From Lachnospiraceae bacterium UBA3633 (GTDB lineage Bacteria; Bacillota; Clostridia; Lachnospirales; Lachnospiraceae): a DNA stretch of 64,000 nucleotides. The DNA lies in NCBI GenBank assembly GCA_002374095.1, contig DFKY01000010.1, positions 62,001 to 126,000 of the forward strand. Direction: 5' to 3'. Of this stretch, positions 26,742-34,287 are shown piece by piece. The position numbers and the translations under genes were made by a program. Within the stretch, counting starts at the first letter, position 1; each line of letters starts with the position of its first letter. A model generated the notes under the pieces. The model saw only the letters and a program-made list of their open reading frames with translations, was not told where the DNA came from and made no database searches.

Positions 26742-28544
26742 ATGGGAGTATATGAAGAATTAAAAGAAAGAGGACTTGTTGCACAAGTTACTAATGAAGA
26801 AGAGATAAGAAAACTTGTGAATGAAGGAAAGGCTGTCTTTTATATTGGCTTTGATCCGACAGCAGATTCACTTCATGTAGGTCACTTTATGGCACTTTGC
26901 CTTATGAAAAGACTGCAAGAAGCTGGAAACCGTCCAATAGCACTTGTTGGTGGTGGTACTGGCATGATTGGTGATCCATCTGGAAGGACAGATCTTAGAA
27001 AAGTCTTAACTATTGAAGATATAGATCATAATTGTGAGTGTTTTAAAAAGCAAATGTCTCGTTTTATAGATTTTGGAGAAGGAAAGGCAATAATGGTTAA
27101 TAATGCTGATTGGCTTCGAAATCTCAACTATGTAGAGTTTTTAAGAGACATAGGACCACACTTTTCAGTTAATCGAATGCTTACGGCAGAGTGTTATAAG
27201 CTTCGTATGGAGCAAGGACTTACATTTTTAGAGTTTAACTATATGATAATGCAAGCTTTTGACTTTTATTCTCTTTACCAAAAGTATGGTTGTAATATGC
27301 AATTTGGCGGTGATGATCAATGGTCCAATATGCTTGCAGGTACAGAACTTATAAGAAGAAAGCTTGGAAAAGATGCTCATGCTTTGACTATCAATCTTCT
27401 CACGAAATCAGACGGTACGAAGATGGGAAAGACATCAGGTGGTGCTGTGTGGCTTGATAAAGAAAAAACAAAACCATATGACTTCTATCAGTATTGGAGA
27501 AATGTCGATGATAGTGATGTTATAAAGTGCATCAAAATGCTTACATTTTTACCACTTGACCAGATTAAAGAGATGGAAGGCTGGACTGGTTCGAAGTTAA
27601 ATGAAGCGAAGTCTATACTTGCATACGAACTTACAAAGCTTGTGCATGGAGAGGATGAAGCGAATAAGTGTGATGCTGCAGCAAAGGCAATATTTAGCGG
27701 AGACATGAGTGCAAAAGATATGCCAAAGCTTTTACTTAAAGAAGAAGACACAAGTGATGGTACTATCGATATAGTAAAGGCGCTTGTATTGTCAAAATTA
27801 TGCACATCAAATGGTGATGCACGCAGAAACATAGAACAAGGCGGAGTTTTCGTTGATGAAGCAAAAGTCACAGATATAAAGATGACGCTTGATAAAGCGA
27901 AGCTTAAAGATGGTGGAGTCGTCGTAAGAAAGGGTAAGAAGAATTTCATAAAAGTATTATTAAGTGTTATACTTCTACTGATTCTTTCTACTGATATGTG
28001 CTTTGCTACATCATCTGAAATTGAGAGTACTAAAGTGATAACACCAATGGACAATGGACCAGATATAATAGCAAGTGTTGTGGATTCTGACTTTGTTGTG
28101 TCAAGTGCAGTTATAGATCCTGAGACAAAAGGCAATATAGAGACATATATAGTAAAAGATAATAGCAAGATTACTTTTTATATTGCCAATGCAAATATTG
28201 ATCCACATACTACGAGTCTTCAAAATTATTATTATAGGACAATCAACAACAAAAATGTTAAGATAAGATGCAGAGATTTTTTATATAATAGTAATGAGAA
28301 TCTAAACATAGTTCCAAGTAGTGCTTTCGCAAACCTTAAGGCAAGCAATGTGATAGATGGATGTCTATTTATATACCAGATAGATTATAAGACTATGTCA
28401 GAGAATGGACTTGAAGATAAGAGTAAAAAATTTGCCTTTAAGATAGTGTCAGAAAAAGAGTATGATATGTATCATGACATTGAAAATAAGAAACATGAAG
28501 ATAAAAATGGAGAGATTAAAAGACCAAGAAAGGTAGACAATTAG
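26742..28544 (+). CDS. tyrS: Tyrosyl-tRNA synthetase fused to a signal-peptide-like segment and exported-type domain
   Basis: Residues 1-405 are a complete bacterial TyrRS: HVGH (HIGH-class) motif, the tyrosine-binding QFGGDDQWSN, KMGKT (KMSKS-class) and a C-terminal S4 domain ending at the canonical RKGKKNFIKV. The frame then continues without a stop into a hydrophobic run (about 405-420) that reads like a signal peptide with a CFA/TSS cleavage site, followed by ~178 polar residues of no recognised family. No ATG, GTG or TTG precedes this second part; a change of the ATA codon at 27948 to ATG would create an ideal start. It could be a membrane-tethered synthetase, or two genes whose boundary was lost. 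No T-box lies in the 41-base leader. Confidence 0.88.
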   Translation: MGVYEELKERGLVAQVTNEEEIRKLVNEGKAVFYIGFDPTADSLHVGHFMALCLMKRLQEAGNRPIALVGGGTGMIGDPSGRTDLRKVLTIEDIDHNCECFKKQMSRFIDFGEGKAIMVNNADWLRNLNYVEFLRDIGPHFSVNRMLTAECYKLRMEQGLTFLEFNYMIMQAFDFYSLYQKYGCNMQFGGDDQWSNMLAGTELIRRKLGKDAHALTINLLTKSDGTKMGKTSGGAVWLDKEKTKPYDFYQYWRNVDDSDVIKCIKMLTFLPLDQIKEMEGWTGSKLNEAKSILAYELTKLVHGEDEANKCDAAAKAIFSGDMSAKDMPKLLLKEEDTSDGTIDIVKALVLSKLCTSNGDARRNIEQGGVFVDEAKVTDIKMTLDKAKLKDGGVVVRKGKKNFIKVLLSVILLLILSTDMCFATSSEIESTKVITPMDNGPDIIASVVDSDFVVSSAVIDPETKGNIETYIVKDNSKITFYIANANIDPHTTSLQNYYYRTINNKNVKIRCRDFLYNSNENLNIVPSSAFANLKASNVIDGCLFIYQIDYKTMSENGLEDKSKKFAFKIVSEKEYDMYHDIENKKHEDKNGEIKRPRKVDN

Positions 28545-28555
28545 GAGGAAAAGAT

Positions 28556-29038
28556 ATGTCAGAAAGTAGTGTAGAAAAAAAGCAGATTTCCAAAGAAGGT
28601 CTCGAAAAGTATATCGAAGAACTTAACTTTTTGAAGGGAGAAAAGCGGACAGAAATAGCAGAAAAAATCAAAGAAGCAAGGGAGCAGGGCGATCTTTCAG
28701 AGAATGCCGAATATGATGCTGCAAAAAATGAGCAAAGAGACATAGAACTCAGGATTGAAGAGATAGAAAATATCATAAAAAATGCTGAAGTTGTAGAAAA
28801 ATCTGATCTTAAAAAAGGAACTATTGGTGTAGGAAGTCATGTGAAACTTCTCTATATAAAAGAAAATGATGAAGTAGAATATGATATAGTTGGTGCAAGC
28901 GAGGCTGATAGTTTAAATGGGAAGATTTCCAATGAATCACCACTTGGGAAAGAACTTTTTGGAAAGAAAAAGGGTGATGTGATAGAAGTACAACTTACAC
29001 GTGGAAAATTAAAAGTAGAGATTCTAAAAGTGTCGTAA
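28556..29038 (+). CDS. greA: Transcription elongation factor GreA
   Basis: 160 residues with the two GreA domains. The N-terminal coiled-coil carries the tip acidic pair in LSENAEYDAAKNEQ, which stimulates RNA polymerase to cleave backtracked RNA; the C-terminal FKBP-like domain ends with GDVIEVQLTRGKLKVEILKV. TTAGGAGG lies before the ATG. It sits between tyrS and lysS, and greA-lysS is a common clostridial pair. Confidence 0.96.
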   Translation: MSESSVEKKQISKEGLEKYIEELNFLKGEKRTEIAEKIKEAREQGDLSENAEYDAAKNEQRDIELRIEEIENIIKNAEVVEKSDLKKGTIGVGSHVKLLYIKENDEVEYDIVGASEADSLNGKISNESPLGKELFGKKKGDVIEVQLTRGKLKVEILKVS

Positions 29039-29113
29039 ACCAACCAAGTTAAAAGAACTTTGCAATGGCACTTGCATTTGTAGGGGCGAGCACTGCGAGC
29101 CTGAAAGGAAATT

Positions 29114-30625
29114 ATGTCAGAAGAAGTAAGAGAAGTAAAAGAACAAACGACTGAAGATATAAATAAGCTGGAGAAAGCAAAACTTGATAAGTTTAATGAG
29201 ATGCTTGCAGAAGGCAAGAATCCATTTTTGATTACAAAGTATGATGTGACTAATCATAGCATGGATATAAAAGATAACTTTACTGAGTACGAAGGTAAGA
29301 CAGTGTCTCTTGCTGGAAGACTTATGCTTAAAAGAGTGATGGGTAAAGCATCATTTGCCAATATACAAGATAGAGATGGAAATATCCAGTTCTATGTAGC
29401 GAGAGATGAAGTCGGAGAAGACTCATATAAGGACTTTAAAAAGTTTGATATTGGAGATATAGTAGGTGTAAAAGGTTTTGTATTTAAGACACAGACTGGT
29501 GAGATATCTATTCATGCGAAAGAGATAGTACTTCTTTCTAAATCACTTGGAGTACTGCCAGAAAAATTTCATGGTTTCCAAGATAGAGATTTACGATATA
29601 GACAAAGGTATATAGACCTTATAATGAATCCAGAAGTAAAGAAGACTTTTATCATGAGATCAAAGATTATCAAGGAAATAAGAAATTTCCTTGATGCTCG
29701 TGACTTTATTGAGGTTGAAACTCCTATGCTTGTCGAAAATGCGGGAGGAGCTAATGCAAGACCATTTGAGACGCATTTCAATGCTCTTGAAGAAGACAGA
29801 AAGCTTCGCATATCACTTGAACTTTACTTAAAAAGGCTTATAGTTGGAGGACTTGAGAGAGTATATGAGATTGGCAGAGTCTTTAGAAATGAAGGAACTG
29901 ACACAAAGCATAACCCAGAGTTTACACTTATGGAACTTTATCAGGCTTATACTGATTATGAAGGCATGATGGAACTTACAGAGTCAATGTTTAAGCATAT
30001 TGCTAAAAATGTAGTTGGCACACTAAAGCTTCCTTATGGAGATAATGTAATAGATTTTGAGAAACCTTTTAATAAAATCTCAATGATGGATGCGGTTAAA
30101 AAGTATAGTGGAGTAGATTTTGCTACTATAAAAGATGATGATGAGGCAAAAAGTATTGCAAAAGAAAAAGGCGTAGAATTTATGCCATATCATACAAAGG
30201 GCGATATACTCAATCTTTTCTTTGATGAATTTGTAGAGAAAGAACTTATACAACCTACATTTGTCATAGACCATCCAATCGAAGTGTCACCGCTTACTAA
30301 AAAGAAACCAAGCGACCCTACACTTACAGAAAGATTTGAGCTTTATATCAATGGCTATGAGATGGCAAATGCTTATTCAGAGCTTAATGACCCAATAGAT
30401 CAGAGAGAGAGATTTGTTGCACAAGAAAAACTTCGTGCACTTGGCGACGAAGAAGCAAATAGCATAGATGAAGATTTTCTAAATGCTCTTAAAATTGGCA
30501 TGCCTCCAACAGGTGGCATAGGATATGGTATAGATAGGCTTGTGATGCTTATGACCAATTCGCAGGCGATAAGGGATGTATTACTTTTCCCTACACTTAA
30601 ATCACTTGACCAGAAAGATGAGTAA
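29114..30625 (+). CDS. lysS: Lysyl-tRNA synthetase (class II)
   Basis: 503 residues. An N-terminal OB fold (VSLAGRLMLKRVMGKASFANIQD) binds the anticodon; the class II core shows motif 1 around FLDARDFIEVETPML, motif 2 (YEIGRVFRNEG) and motif 3 (GYGIDRLVML). The last codons (from 30592) form the left copy of a 42-bp repeat whose other copy lies at 34147. An inserted element therefore supplies or shares the present 3' end, and the native terminator has been displaced to 34204. The protein end LKSLDQKDE is intact. Confidence 0.96.
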   Translation: MSEEVREVKEQTTEDINKLEKAKLDKFNEMLAEGKNPFLITKYDVTNHSMDIKDNFTEYEGKTVSLAGRLMLKRVMGKASFANIQDRDGNIQFYVARDEVGEDSYKDFKKFDIGDIVGVKGFVFKTQTGEISIHAKEIVLLSKSLGVLPEKFHGFQDRDLRYRQRYIDLIMNPEVKKTFIMRSKIIKEIRNFLDARDFIEVETPMLVENAGGANARPFETHFNALEEDRKLRISLELYLKRLIVGGLERVYEIGRVFRNEGTDTKHNPEFTLMELYQAYTDYEGMMELTESMFKHIAKNVVGTLKLPYGDNVIDFEKPFNKISMMDAVKKYSGVDFATIKDDDEAKSIAKEKGVEFMPYHTKGDILNLFFDEFVEKELIQPTFVIDHPIEVSPLTKKKPSDPTLTERFELYINGYEMANAYSELNDPIDQRERFVAQEKLRALGDEEANSIDEDFLNALKIGMPPTGGIGYGIDRLVMLMTNSQAIRDVLLFPTLKSLDQKDE

Positions 30626-30633
30626 AATCAATA
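30587..30633. repeat. Left attachment-site repeat (attL) over lysS 3' end
   Basis: Bases 30592-30633 (42 bp) are identical to 34147-34188. Extending 5 bases leftward gives 47 bp with one mismatch (C at 30591, T at 34146). The repeat spans the last lysS codons, the TAA stop and eight following bases. A site-specific recombinase remnant lies between the copies, so these are best read as the direct-repeat cores left by integration. Confidence 0.85.
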
Positions 30634-30652
30634 CAATTTAATAAAAATTACT

Positions 30653-30677
30653 GGATTTACACTCGATTTACACTCGA
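30653..30677. repeat. Left arm-type repeats of the lysS element
   Basis: Two tandem copies of ATTTACACTCG follow GG, starting 20 bases inside the left att repeat. The same GGATTTACAC and TTACACTCGATTTACACTC pattern recurs near the right end at 33992, in the same orientation. Such paired short repeats are typical of integrase arm-binding sites. Confidence 0.55.
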
Positions 30678-30712
30678 AAATAAAAAAATAAACAATAGAA
30701 AGGCTAACAAAA

Positions 30713-30744
30713 AACCAGTAGATAGTTTGACTACTGGTTTTATT
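30713..30744 (+). terminator. Intrinsic terminator behind lysS inside the element
   Basis: AAAACCAGTAG pairs with CTACTGGTTTT around a 9-base loop and ends in a U-rich stretch. It stops transcription from lysS and lies only 9 bases before the restriction gene ATG, so that gene has no room for a conventional ribosome binding site after it. Confidence 0.8.
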
Positions 30745-30752
30745 TAAAAAAT

Positions 30753-31718
30753 ATGACTAATATAGAATTATATGAATATTCAAAAAAGCATTTAGAAGAT
30801 AAATTTGATAATTTTTATGTAAAAAATATAATTGTTATTCCTGAGAGTTCAAATGAAAATAATATTTTGACACAGAATAATAATGAATTAATTCAATTAA
30901 TATCTACTTTTAATACATTAAGAAAGTTAAATAAAGATATTGATGAAGAAGTTGTAGATAAAATTGTATATGAAATTATTAGCATATTAGATACGACAAA
31001 AGGCATAAATTATTCATCATTCGTACAATATTTTATGGTTAGAAATTCAACATATAGTTTGTATCAAGGGTTAAAGCAAGAAGATAAATTTGATTTTATA
31101 TATGATATGCTTATGTCTTATTGTACGAATAGGCATGAAATGTATTTATCACATGGATATAGCAATATTGTATTGCAAGTACTAGCTGATAACTACTCAC
31201 ATAAGAGAAATGGAAAAACAGGAATAAAAAAAGTATTGAGTTTAATGAAGCCATTAAGTTTGACACAAACAAAATCATTAAAGAAAGTTTTAAATGACGA
31301 CAATTTTATATTTTTGCCTGATGGAAAAAAACCAATGTTTGATAAATTTTTGCTAAGTCACAATATTGAAATGAAATCAAGAGAAAATGAACATGAAAAA
31401 ATTCCAGACATAGTATTTAATTATAAAGGACAGTATTATATTTGTGAATTGAAAATGATGAAACATTTAGGCGGTGGGCAAAATAAACAAACAGTTGAAT
31501 TTGCTAATTTTATAAGGTATCAAGAAAAGAATCCAAATATTCATTATATTACTTTTTTAGATGGTGTTTTATATAATAAAGTATTATTTGATAATAGTCC
31601 AGCTATAAACACTTTGAGAAATGATATTATAAATTGTTTAACTCAAAATGCTCAAAATTATTTTTTAAATACATTCAGTTTTATAAAGTTTATAGATAAT
31701 TTAATTAATGAAGGATAA
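30753..31718 (+). CDS. Type II restriction endonuclease, PD-(D/E)XK fold
   Basis: 321 residues. A PD-(D/E)XK active site is visible as IPDIVFNYKGQYYICELK, with D219, E232 and K234 as the likely metal ligands and catalytic Lys. No other domain is recognised; the N-terminal ~200 residues are helical and polar and may carry DNA specificity. The 3' end overlaps the adenine methyltransferase gene by 11 bases, which strongly supports a restriction-modification pair. The target sequence cannot be read from the protein. There is no good ribosome binding site; a terminator hairpin sits directly upstream. Confidence 0.8.
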   Translation: MTNIELYEYSKKHLEDKFDNFYVKNIIVIPESSNENNILTQNNNELIQLISTFNTLRKLNKDIDEEVVDKIVYEIISILDTTKGINYSSFVQYFMVRNSTYSLYQGLKQEDKFDFIYDMLMSYCTNRHEMYLSHGYSNIVLQVLADNYSHKRNGKTGIKKVLSLMKPLSLTQTKSLKKVLNDDNFIFLPDGKKPMFDKFLLSHNIEMKSRENEHEKIPDIVFNYKGQYYICELKMMKHLGGGQNKQTVEFANFIRYQEKNPNIHYITFLDGVLYNKVLFDNSPAINTLRNDIINCLTQNAQNYFLNTFSFIKFIDNLINEG

Positions 31719-32706
31719 TATAATAAAAAAGAAAAAAGTATTAGGGCAATATTTTACAAAGGCAGATTTGTGGTTAAAAAAGCAAGTTGTTAATTTTATT
31801 GCACAATCCGATTGTACTATAGCATATGACCCATTTGCAGGCAATGGGGATATTTTAAGTGCTGTAAGCAATATTGGAAATATTAAAAAAATCAAAGGAT
31901 TAGATATTGATAAAAAACTTGGCTGGGATTATAATGATTCACTGATTGATATTCCATATATTAAAAACTCAATAATAATAACCAATCCTCCTTATATATC
32001 TAATTACTCGGCTAGTAGAAAAAAAATTGGCAAAACATTAAAAAAATATTTTGATAATTCTATTTATGATGATGTTTATTTAATAGCTTTAGACAAAATG
32101 ATTGAAAAACATAAATACGTAGTAGCTATTATTCCAGAAACATTTATTAATTCAAATTATAAAAACAAATTTTTATTAGATTCAATTACTATTTTGGAAG
32201 AAAACCCATTTGATGATACTGAAAATCCTGTTATAGTCGCTTGTTTTGATAAAGAATTTAAAGATATACATGATGTAAAAGTATATAAGAATGAAAAATA
32301 TATAAATACTTTGGGTAATATTGATGATATGAGATTATTTCCTAAAAATAATGTGAAGTGTTCTTTTAATAATATAAATGGTTGGCTGGGTGTTAGATGT
32401 GTGGATACAACGAATCCAAATGATATGTTAAGATTTGATTTTAAAGAAAATATTAATTATGATTGGGATAATGGCATTAAGGTTAGTTCAAGATTATTAA
32501 CACTAATTGATTTGGATATCAAAAAAGGCAAAAGACAATATTTTATTGATTGTTGTAATAATACTTTAAATGAAATAAGAGAAAAAACACAAGATATTAT
32601 TTTAAGCCCGTTCAAGGGAAATATGAAAAATGGTCGTAGGCGTAGAAGATTAGATTTTATGACTTGCAGAGCAATAATAGAACAAGCATATTTAAAAATC
32701 AACTAG
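31708..32706 (+). CDS. Type II DNA N6-adenine methyltransferase
   Basis: 332 residues. AdoMet-binding motif I is DPFAGNGD (near residue 36) after the family-typical LGQYFTKADL opening; the catalytic motif IV is NPPY at residues 93-96, marking N6-adenine methylation. Motif I precedes IV with the recognition region toward the C-terminus, as in gamma-type enzymes. It overlaps the endonuclease gene by 11 bases and should protect host DNA from it. A terminator follows directly. Confidence 0.88.
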   Translation: MKDNIIKKKKVLGQYFTKADLWLKKQVVNFIAQSDCTIAYDPFAGNGDILSAVSNIGNIKKIKGLDIDKKLGWDYNDSLIDIPYIKNSIIITNPPYISNYSASRKKIGKTLKKYFDNSIYDDVYLIALDKMIEKHKYVVAIIPETFINSNYKNKFLLDSITILEENPFDDTENPVIVACFDKEFKDIHDVKVYKNEKYINTLGNIDDMRLFPKNNVKCSFNNINGWLGVRCVDTTNPNDMLRFDFKENINYDWDNGIKVSSRLLTLIDLDIKKGKRQYFIDCCNNTLNEIREKTQDIILSPFKGNMKNGRRRRRLDFMTCRAIIEQAYLKIN

Positions 32707-32731
32707 AAAGAGTAACTGTTTACTCTTTTTT
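32707..32731. terminator. Intrinsic terminator after the restriction-modification genes
   Basis: AAAGAGTAA pairs with TTACTCTTT around a 4-base loop and is followed by further T residues. It closes the restriction-modification operon, and its A-rich left side lets it serve a short minus-strand frame that ends inside it. Confidence 0.75.
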
Positions 32732-32869
32732 GTTTTTCCATATAGCTTTAATTTTAGCTGCTGCTTTCATTTTTTTATCATAATCATCATCTGAATTATT
32801 GTATAATGTAGAATCAAAAACATCACATATTTGTAAATAGATTTGGGAATGTACAACATCAAGGAACAT
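32720..32869 (-). CDS. Possible small minus-strand ORF, perhaps a fragment
   Basis: A 49-codon frame runs from a CAT-complement start at 32867-32869 to a stop at 32720, ending in a Lys/Ala-rich tail ([18 protein letters not shown]). Its 5' part is antisense to the conserved recombinase fragment, so only the distal ~32 codons are likely to be old coding DNA. I do not recognise the product; it may be the tail of a lost gene. Confidence 0.25.
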   Translation of the reverse strand: MFLDVVHSQIYLQICDVFDSTLYNNSDDDYDKKMKAAAKIKAIWKNKKE

Positions 32870-33168
32870 TAAATAAAGCCATTCGCAGAATCACTAGAGA
32901 TTGTAATAGCAAGTTATTAGATAAGCCAAATTGTAAAGAATGTGAGTTTTTACCAAGATTTAGCTGTCATACTCTTAGACACACTTTTACAACAAGACTT
33001 TGTGAATCTGGAATTAATATTAAGGTTATTCAATCAGTACTTGGACATAGTGATGTATCTACAACTTTAGATATTTATGCAGATGTCACAAAAGATTTAA
33101 AGAAAAGTGAGATGTGTTCATTTGATGATTTTATCAAAACAAAATCACTATTAAATAATGAACAATAA
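32812..33168 (+). pseudogene. C-terminal fragment of a tyrosine recombinase/integrase
   Basis: A frame with no start codon, opened by a stop at 32809, encodes about 118 residues of an integrase catalytic domain. It retains [17 protein letters not shown], the HTLRHTF box (catalytic His and Arg), [16 protein letters not shown] (second His and the Tyr nucleophile) and a short tail. The N-terminal DNA-binding domain, the first catalytic Arg and the Lys are missing. It is a decayed integrase that probably once mobilised the surrounding element. Confidence 0.85.
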
Positions 33169-33191
33169 TATCTTTATTCTGAGAGGTTATT

Positions 33192-33992
33192 ATGGCTGTA
33201 ATAAAAGAAGATTTGTTAAAATCTGTTTCGCCAATTGGTATTAAAGATAATACTAATAAAATTTGTTGGTGTGCCACATGTTTTTTTGTTGCTAGTGAAA
33301 ATATAAAAATTGATATTTATAATTTGCCATTTCTTGTAACAAATAGGCATGTAATAAAGAATCAGAGAACTATTGTAATTAGAACAAAAAGTAAGGGCAA
33401 AACTGATTATTCGGATTGTGAAATAAGTTTATATGATGGTGATAAACCATTATATTTTGTTCATGATTGTAGTGATGTTGATTTAGTTGTATTGCCATTG
33501 CCAATTGAATTTTTAAAAATTGAATATGATTTCTCGTGTTATGATATAGACTCGTTTTCTTTATCGACAGAGGAATTATTACAACAAGGAGGGTCAATTG
33601 GTACTTTTATTAGTATGTTAGGATATCCACTGGGATTAGTTAATAATGAATCTCAAACACCTATTTGCAGGTTGGGTTGTATTGCAAGAATTGATAAAAC
33701 TGAAATTCAAAAAGACCATTGTTATATAATTGATATTCAAAATTTTCCTGGAAATTCTGGAAGCCCAGTATTGGTTAGACCTGAGTTAAGTTATTTGGTA
33801 GGAACAAAAAATATTATGCAAACTAATTTAATAGGTGTTGTTTATGGGTATATACCTTATAGTGTTCAATTGCTTAATCTTCAAAGCAATCAAGTTGAAG
33901 AAATAAGGTCAGAAAATAGTGGCTTGGCAAAAGTGATTCCAGTAGAATACATAAGGGATATTATATACTCTCATTATCCAATTAAAAAATAG
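33192..33992 (+). CDS. Trypsin-like serine protease (element cargo)
   Basis: 266 residues in a chymotrypsin-like fold. The triad is visible as H53 (LVTNRHVIK), D97 or D95 (SDVDLVVLPL) and S189 in FPGNSGSPVL. No signal peptide or membrane segment is present, and the internal Cys residues fit a cytoplasmic protein. Cytoplasmic trypsin-like proteases occur as cargo of mobile elements and in some defence modules. Here it lies beside a restriction-modification pair and an integrase remnant, so a defence or toxin role is possible but unproven. GAGAGG precedes the ATG. The stop overlaps the right-hand arm-type repeats. Confidence 0.82.
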   Translation: MAVIKEDLLKSVSPIGIKDNTNKICWCATCFFVASENIKIDIYNLPFLVTNRHVIKNQRTIVIRTKSKGKTDYSDCEISLYDGDKPLYFVHDCSDVDLVVLPLPIEFLKIEYDFSCYDIDSFSLSTEELLQQGGSIGTFISMLGYPLGLVNNESQTPICRLGCIARIDKTEIQKDHCYIIDIQNFPGNSGSPVLVRPELSYLVGTKNIMQTNLIGVVYGYIPYSVQLLNLQSNQVEEIRSENSGLAKVIPVEYIRDIIYSHYPIKK

Positions 33993-34028
33993 GATTTACA
34001 CATATCTTACACTCGATTTACACTCAAA
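33992..34028. repeat. Right arm-type repeats of the lysS element
   Basis: GGATTTACAC is followed after a short spacer by TTACACTCGATTTACACTC, matching the left-end repeats at 30653 in sequence and orientation. They lie about 120 bases inside the right att copy. Confidence 0.55.
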
Positions 34029-34031
34029 TAC

Positions 34032-34060
34032 TTACAAATTGTGCTAAAATATGTTATAAT
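34032..34060 (+). promoter_or_regulatory. Sigma-A promoter near the right end of the element
   Basis: TTACAA (34032-34037), a 17-base spacer and a perfect TATAAT (34055-34060). It points out of the element toward the right att repeat and the 22-codon frame at 34112. Confidence 0.6.
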
Positions 34061-34111
34061 ATGACAAGTAATAAAAATTAAATGTATTGAAAAATAAAGG
34101 AATGAAAGGTT

Positions 34112-34180
34112 ATGAAACTTTTTGAAATATTGCTTAGATTGTTCCTTACACTTAAATCACTTGACCAGAAAGATGAGTAA
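34112..34180 (+). CDS. 22-codon frame ending in the lysS tail
   Basis: ATG preceded by GAAAGG opens a frame MKLFEILLRLF that runs in phase through the right att repeat, finishing with the lysS residues LTLKSLDQKDE and the lysS stop. It is either a regulatory minicistron of the element or a relic. It has its own promoter. Function unknown. Confidence 0.35.
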   Translation: MKLFEILLRLFLTLKSLDQKDE

Positions 34181-34188
34181 AATCAATA
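34142..34188. repeat. Right attachment-site repeat (attR)
   Basis: Second copy of the lysS 3' end: 34147-34188 matches 30592-30633 without change (42 bp), extending to 47 bp with one mismatch. It is followed 15 bases later by what looks like the native lysS terminator, which supports this being the displaced chromosomal end. Confidence 0.85.
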
Positions 34189-34203
34189 TTGATAAGTGAT
34201 AAT

Positions 34204-34240
34204 AAAAAAGCTATTGAGTTAAATCTTGATAGCTTTTTTG
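34204..34240 (+). terminator. Displaced native lysS terminator
   Basis: AAAAAAGCTAT pairs with ATAGCTTTTTT around a 14-base loop, ending in a T-run. It now lies 3.6 kb from lysS because of the inserted element. Confidence 0.7.
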
Positions 34241-34287
34241 AATTTTACTGAAAATGTAGTATAATAATAGTATGTGAGGTGCGATAT

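Larger units (their letters stand above)
30592..34188 (+). mobile_element. Small integrated element at lysS carrying restriction-modification and a protease
   Basis: About 3.6 kb bounded by 42-bp perfect direct repeats of the lysS 3' end. Contents in order: integrase-arm-like repeats, a terminator, a PD-(D/E)XK endonuclease, an adenine methyltransferase, a terminator, a C-terminal tyrosine-recombinase fragment, a trypsin-like protease, a second set of arm-like repeats, and a promoter with a 22-codon frame. The host terminator of lysS is found just beyond the right repeat. The element has lost most of its integrase and is probably immobile unless helped in trans. The boundaries are seen directly; that it entered by tyrosine-recombinase integration is inferred. 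Confidence 0.82.

Noticed and set aside
27488..28168. 226-codon minus-strand ORF under tyrS
   Set aside because: It is antisense to the well-supported TyrRS and its tail, has a Ser/Phe-rich shadow composition, and has no initiation signals.
29076..29101. GTAGGGGCGAGCAC in the greA-lysS gap also occurs inside ygfK near 9978
   Set aside because: The ygfK copy is ordinary coding sequence in a domain linker. The intergenic copy contains only a short direct repeat GCGAGC and no clear palindrome. Two 15-base matches are too few to call a repeat family without a genome-wide count.
26701..29113. T-box leaders for tyrS or lysS
   Set aside because: The upstream gaps are 41 and 75 bases, too short for a T-box, with no terminator/antiterminator pair and no T-box sequence.
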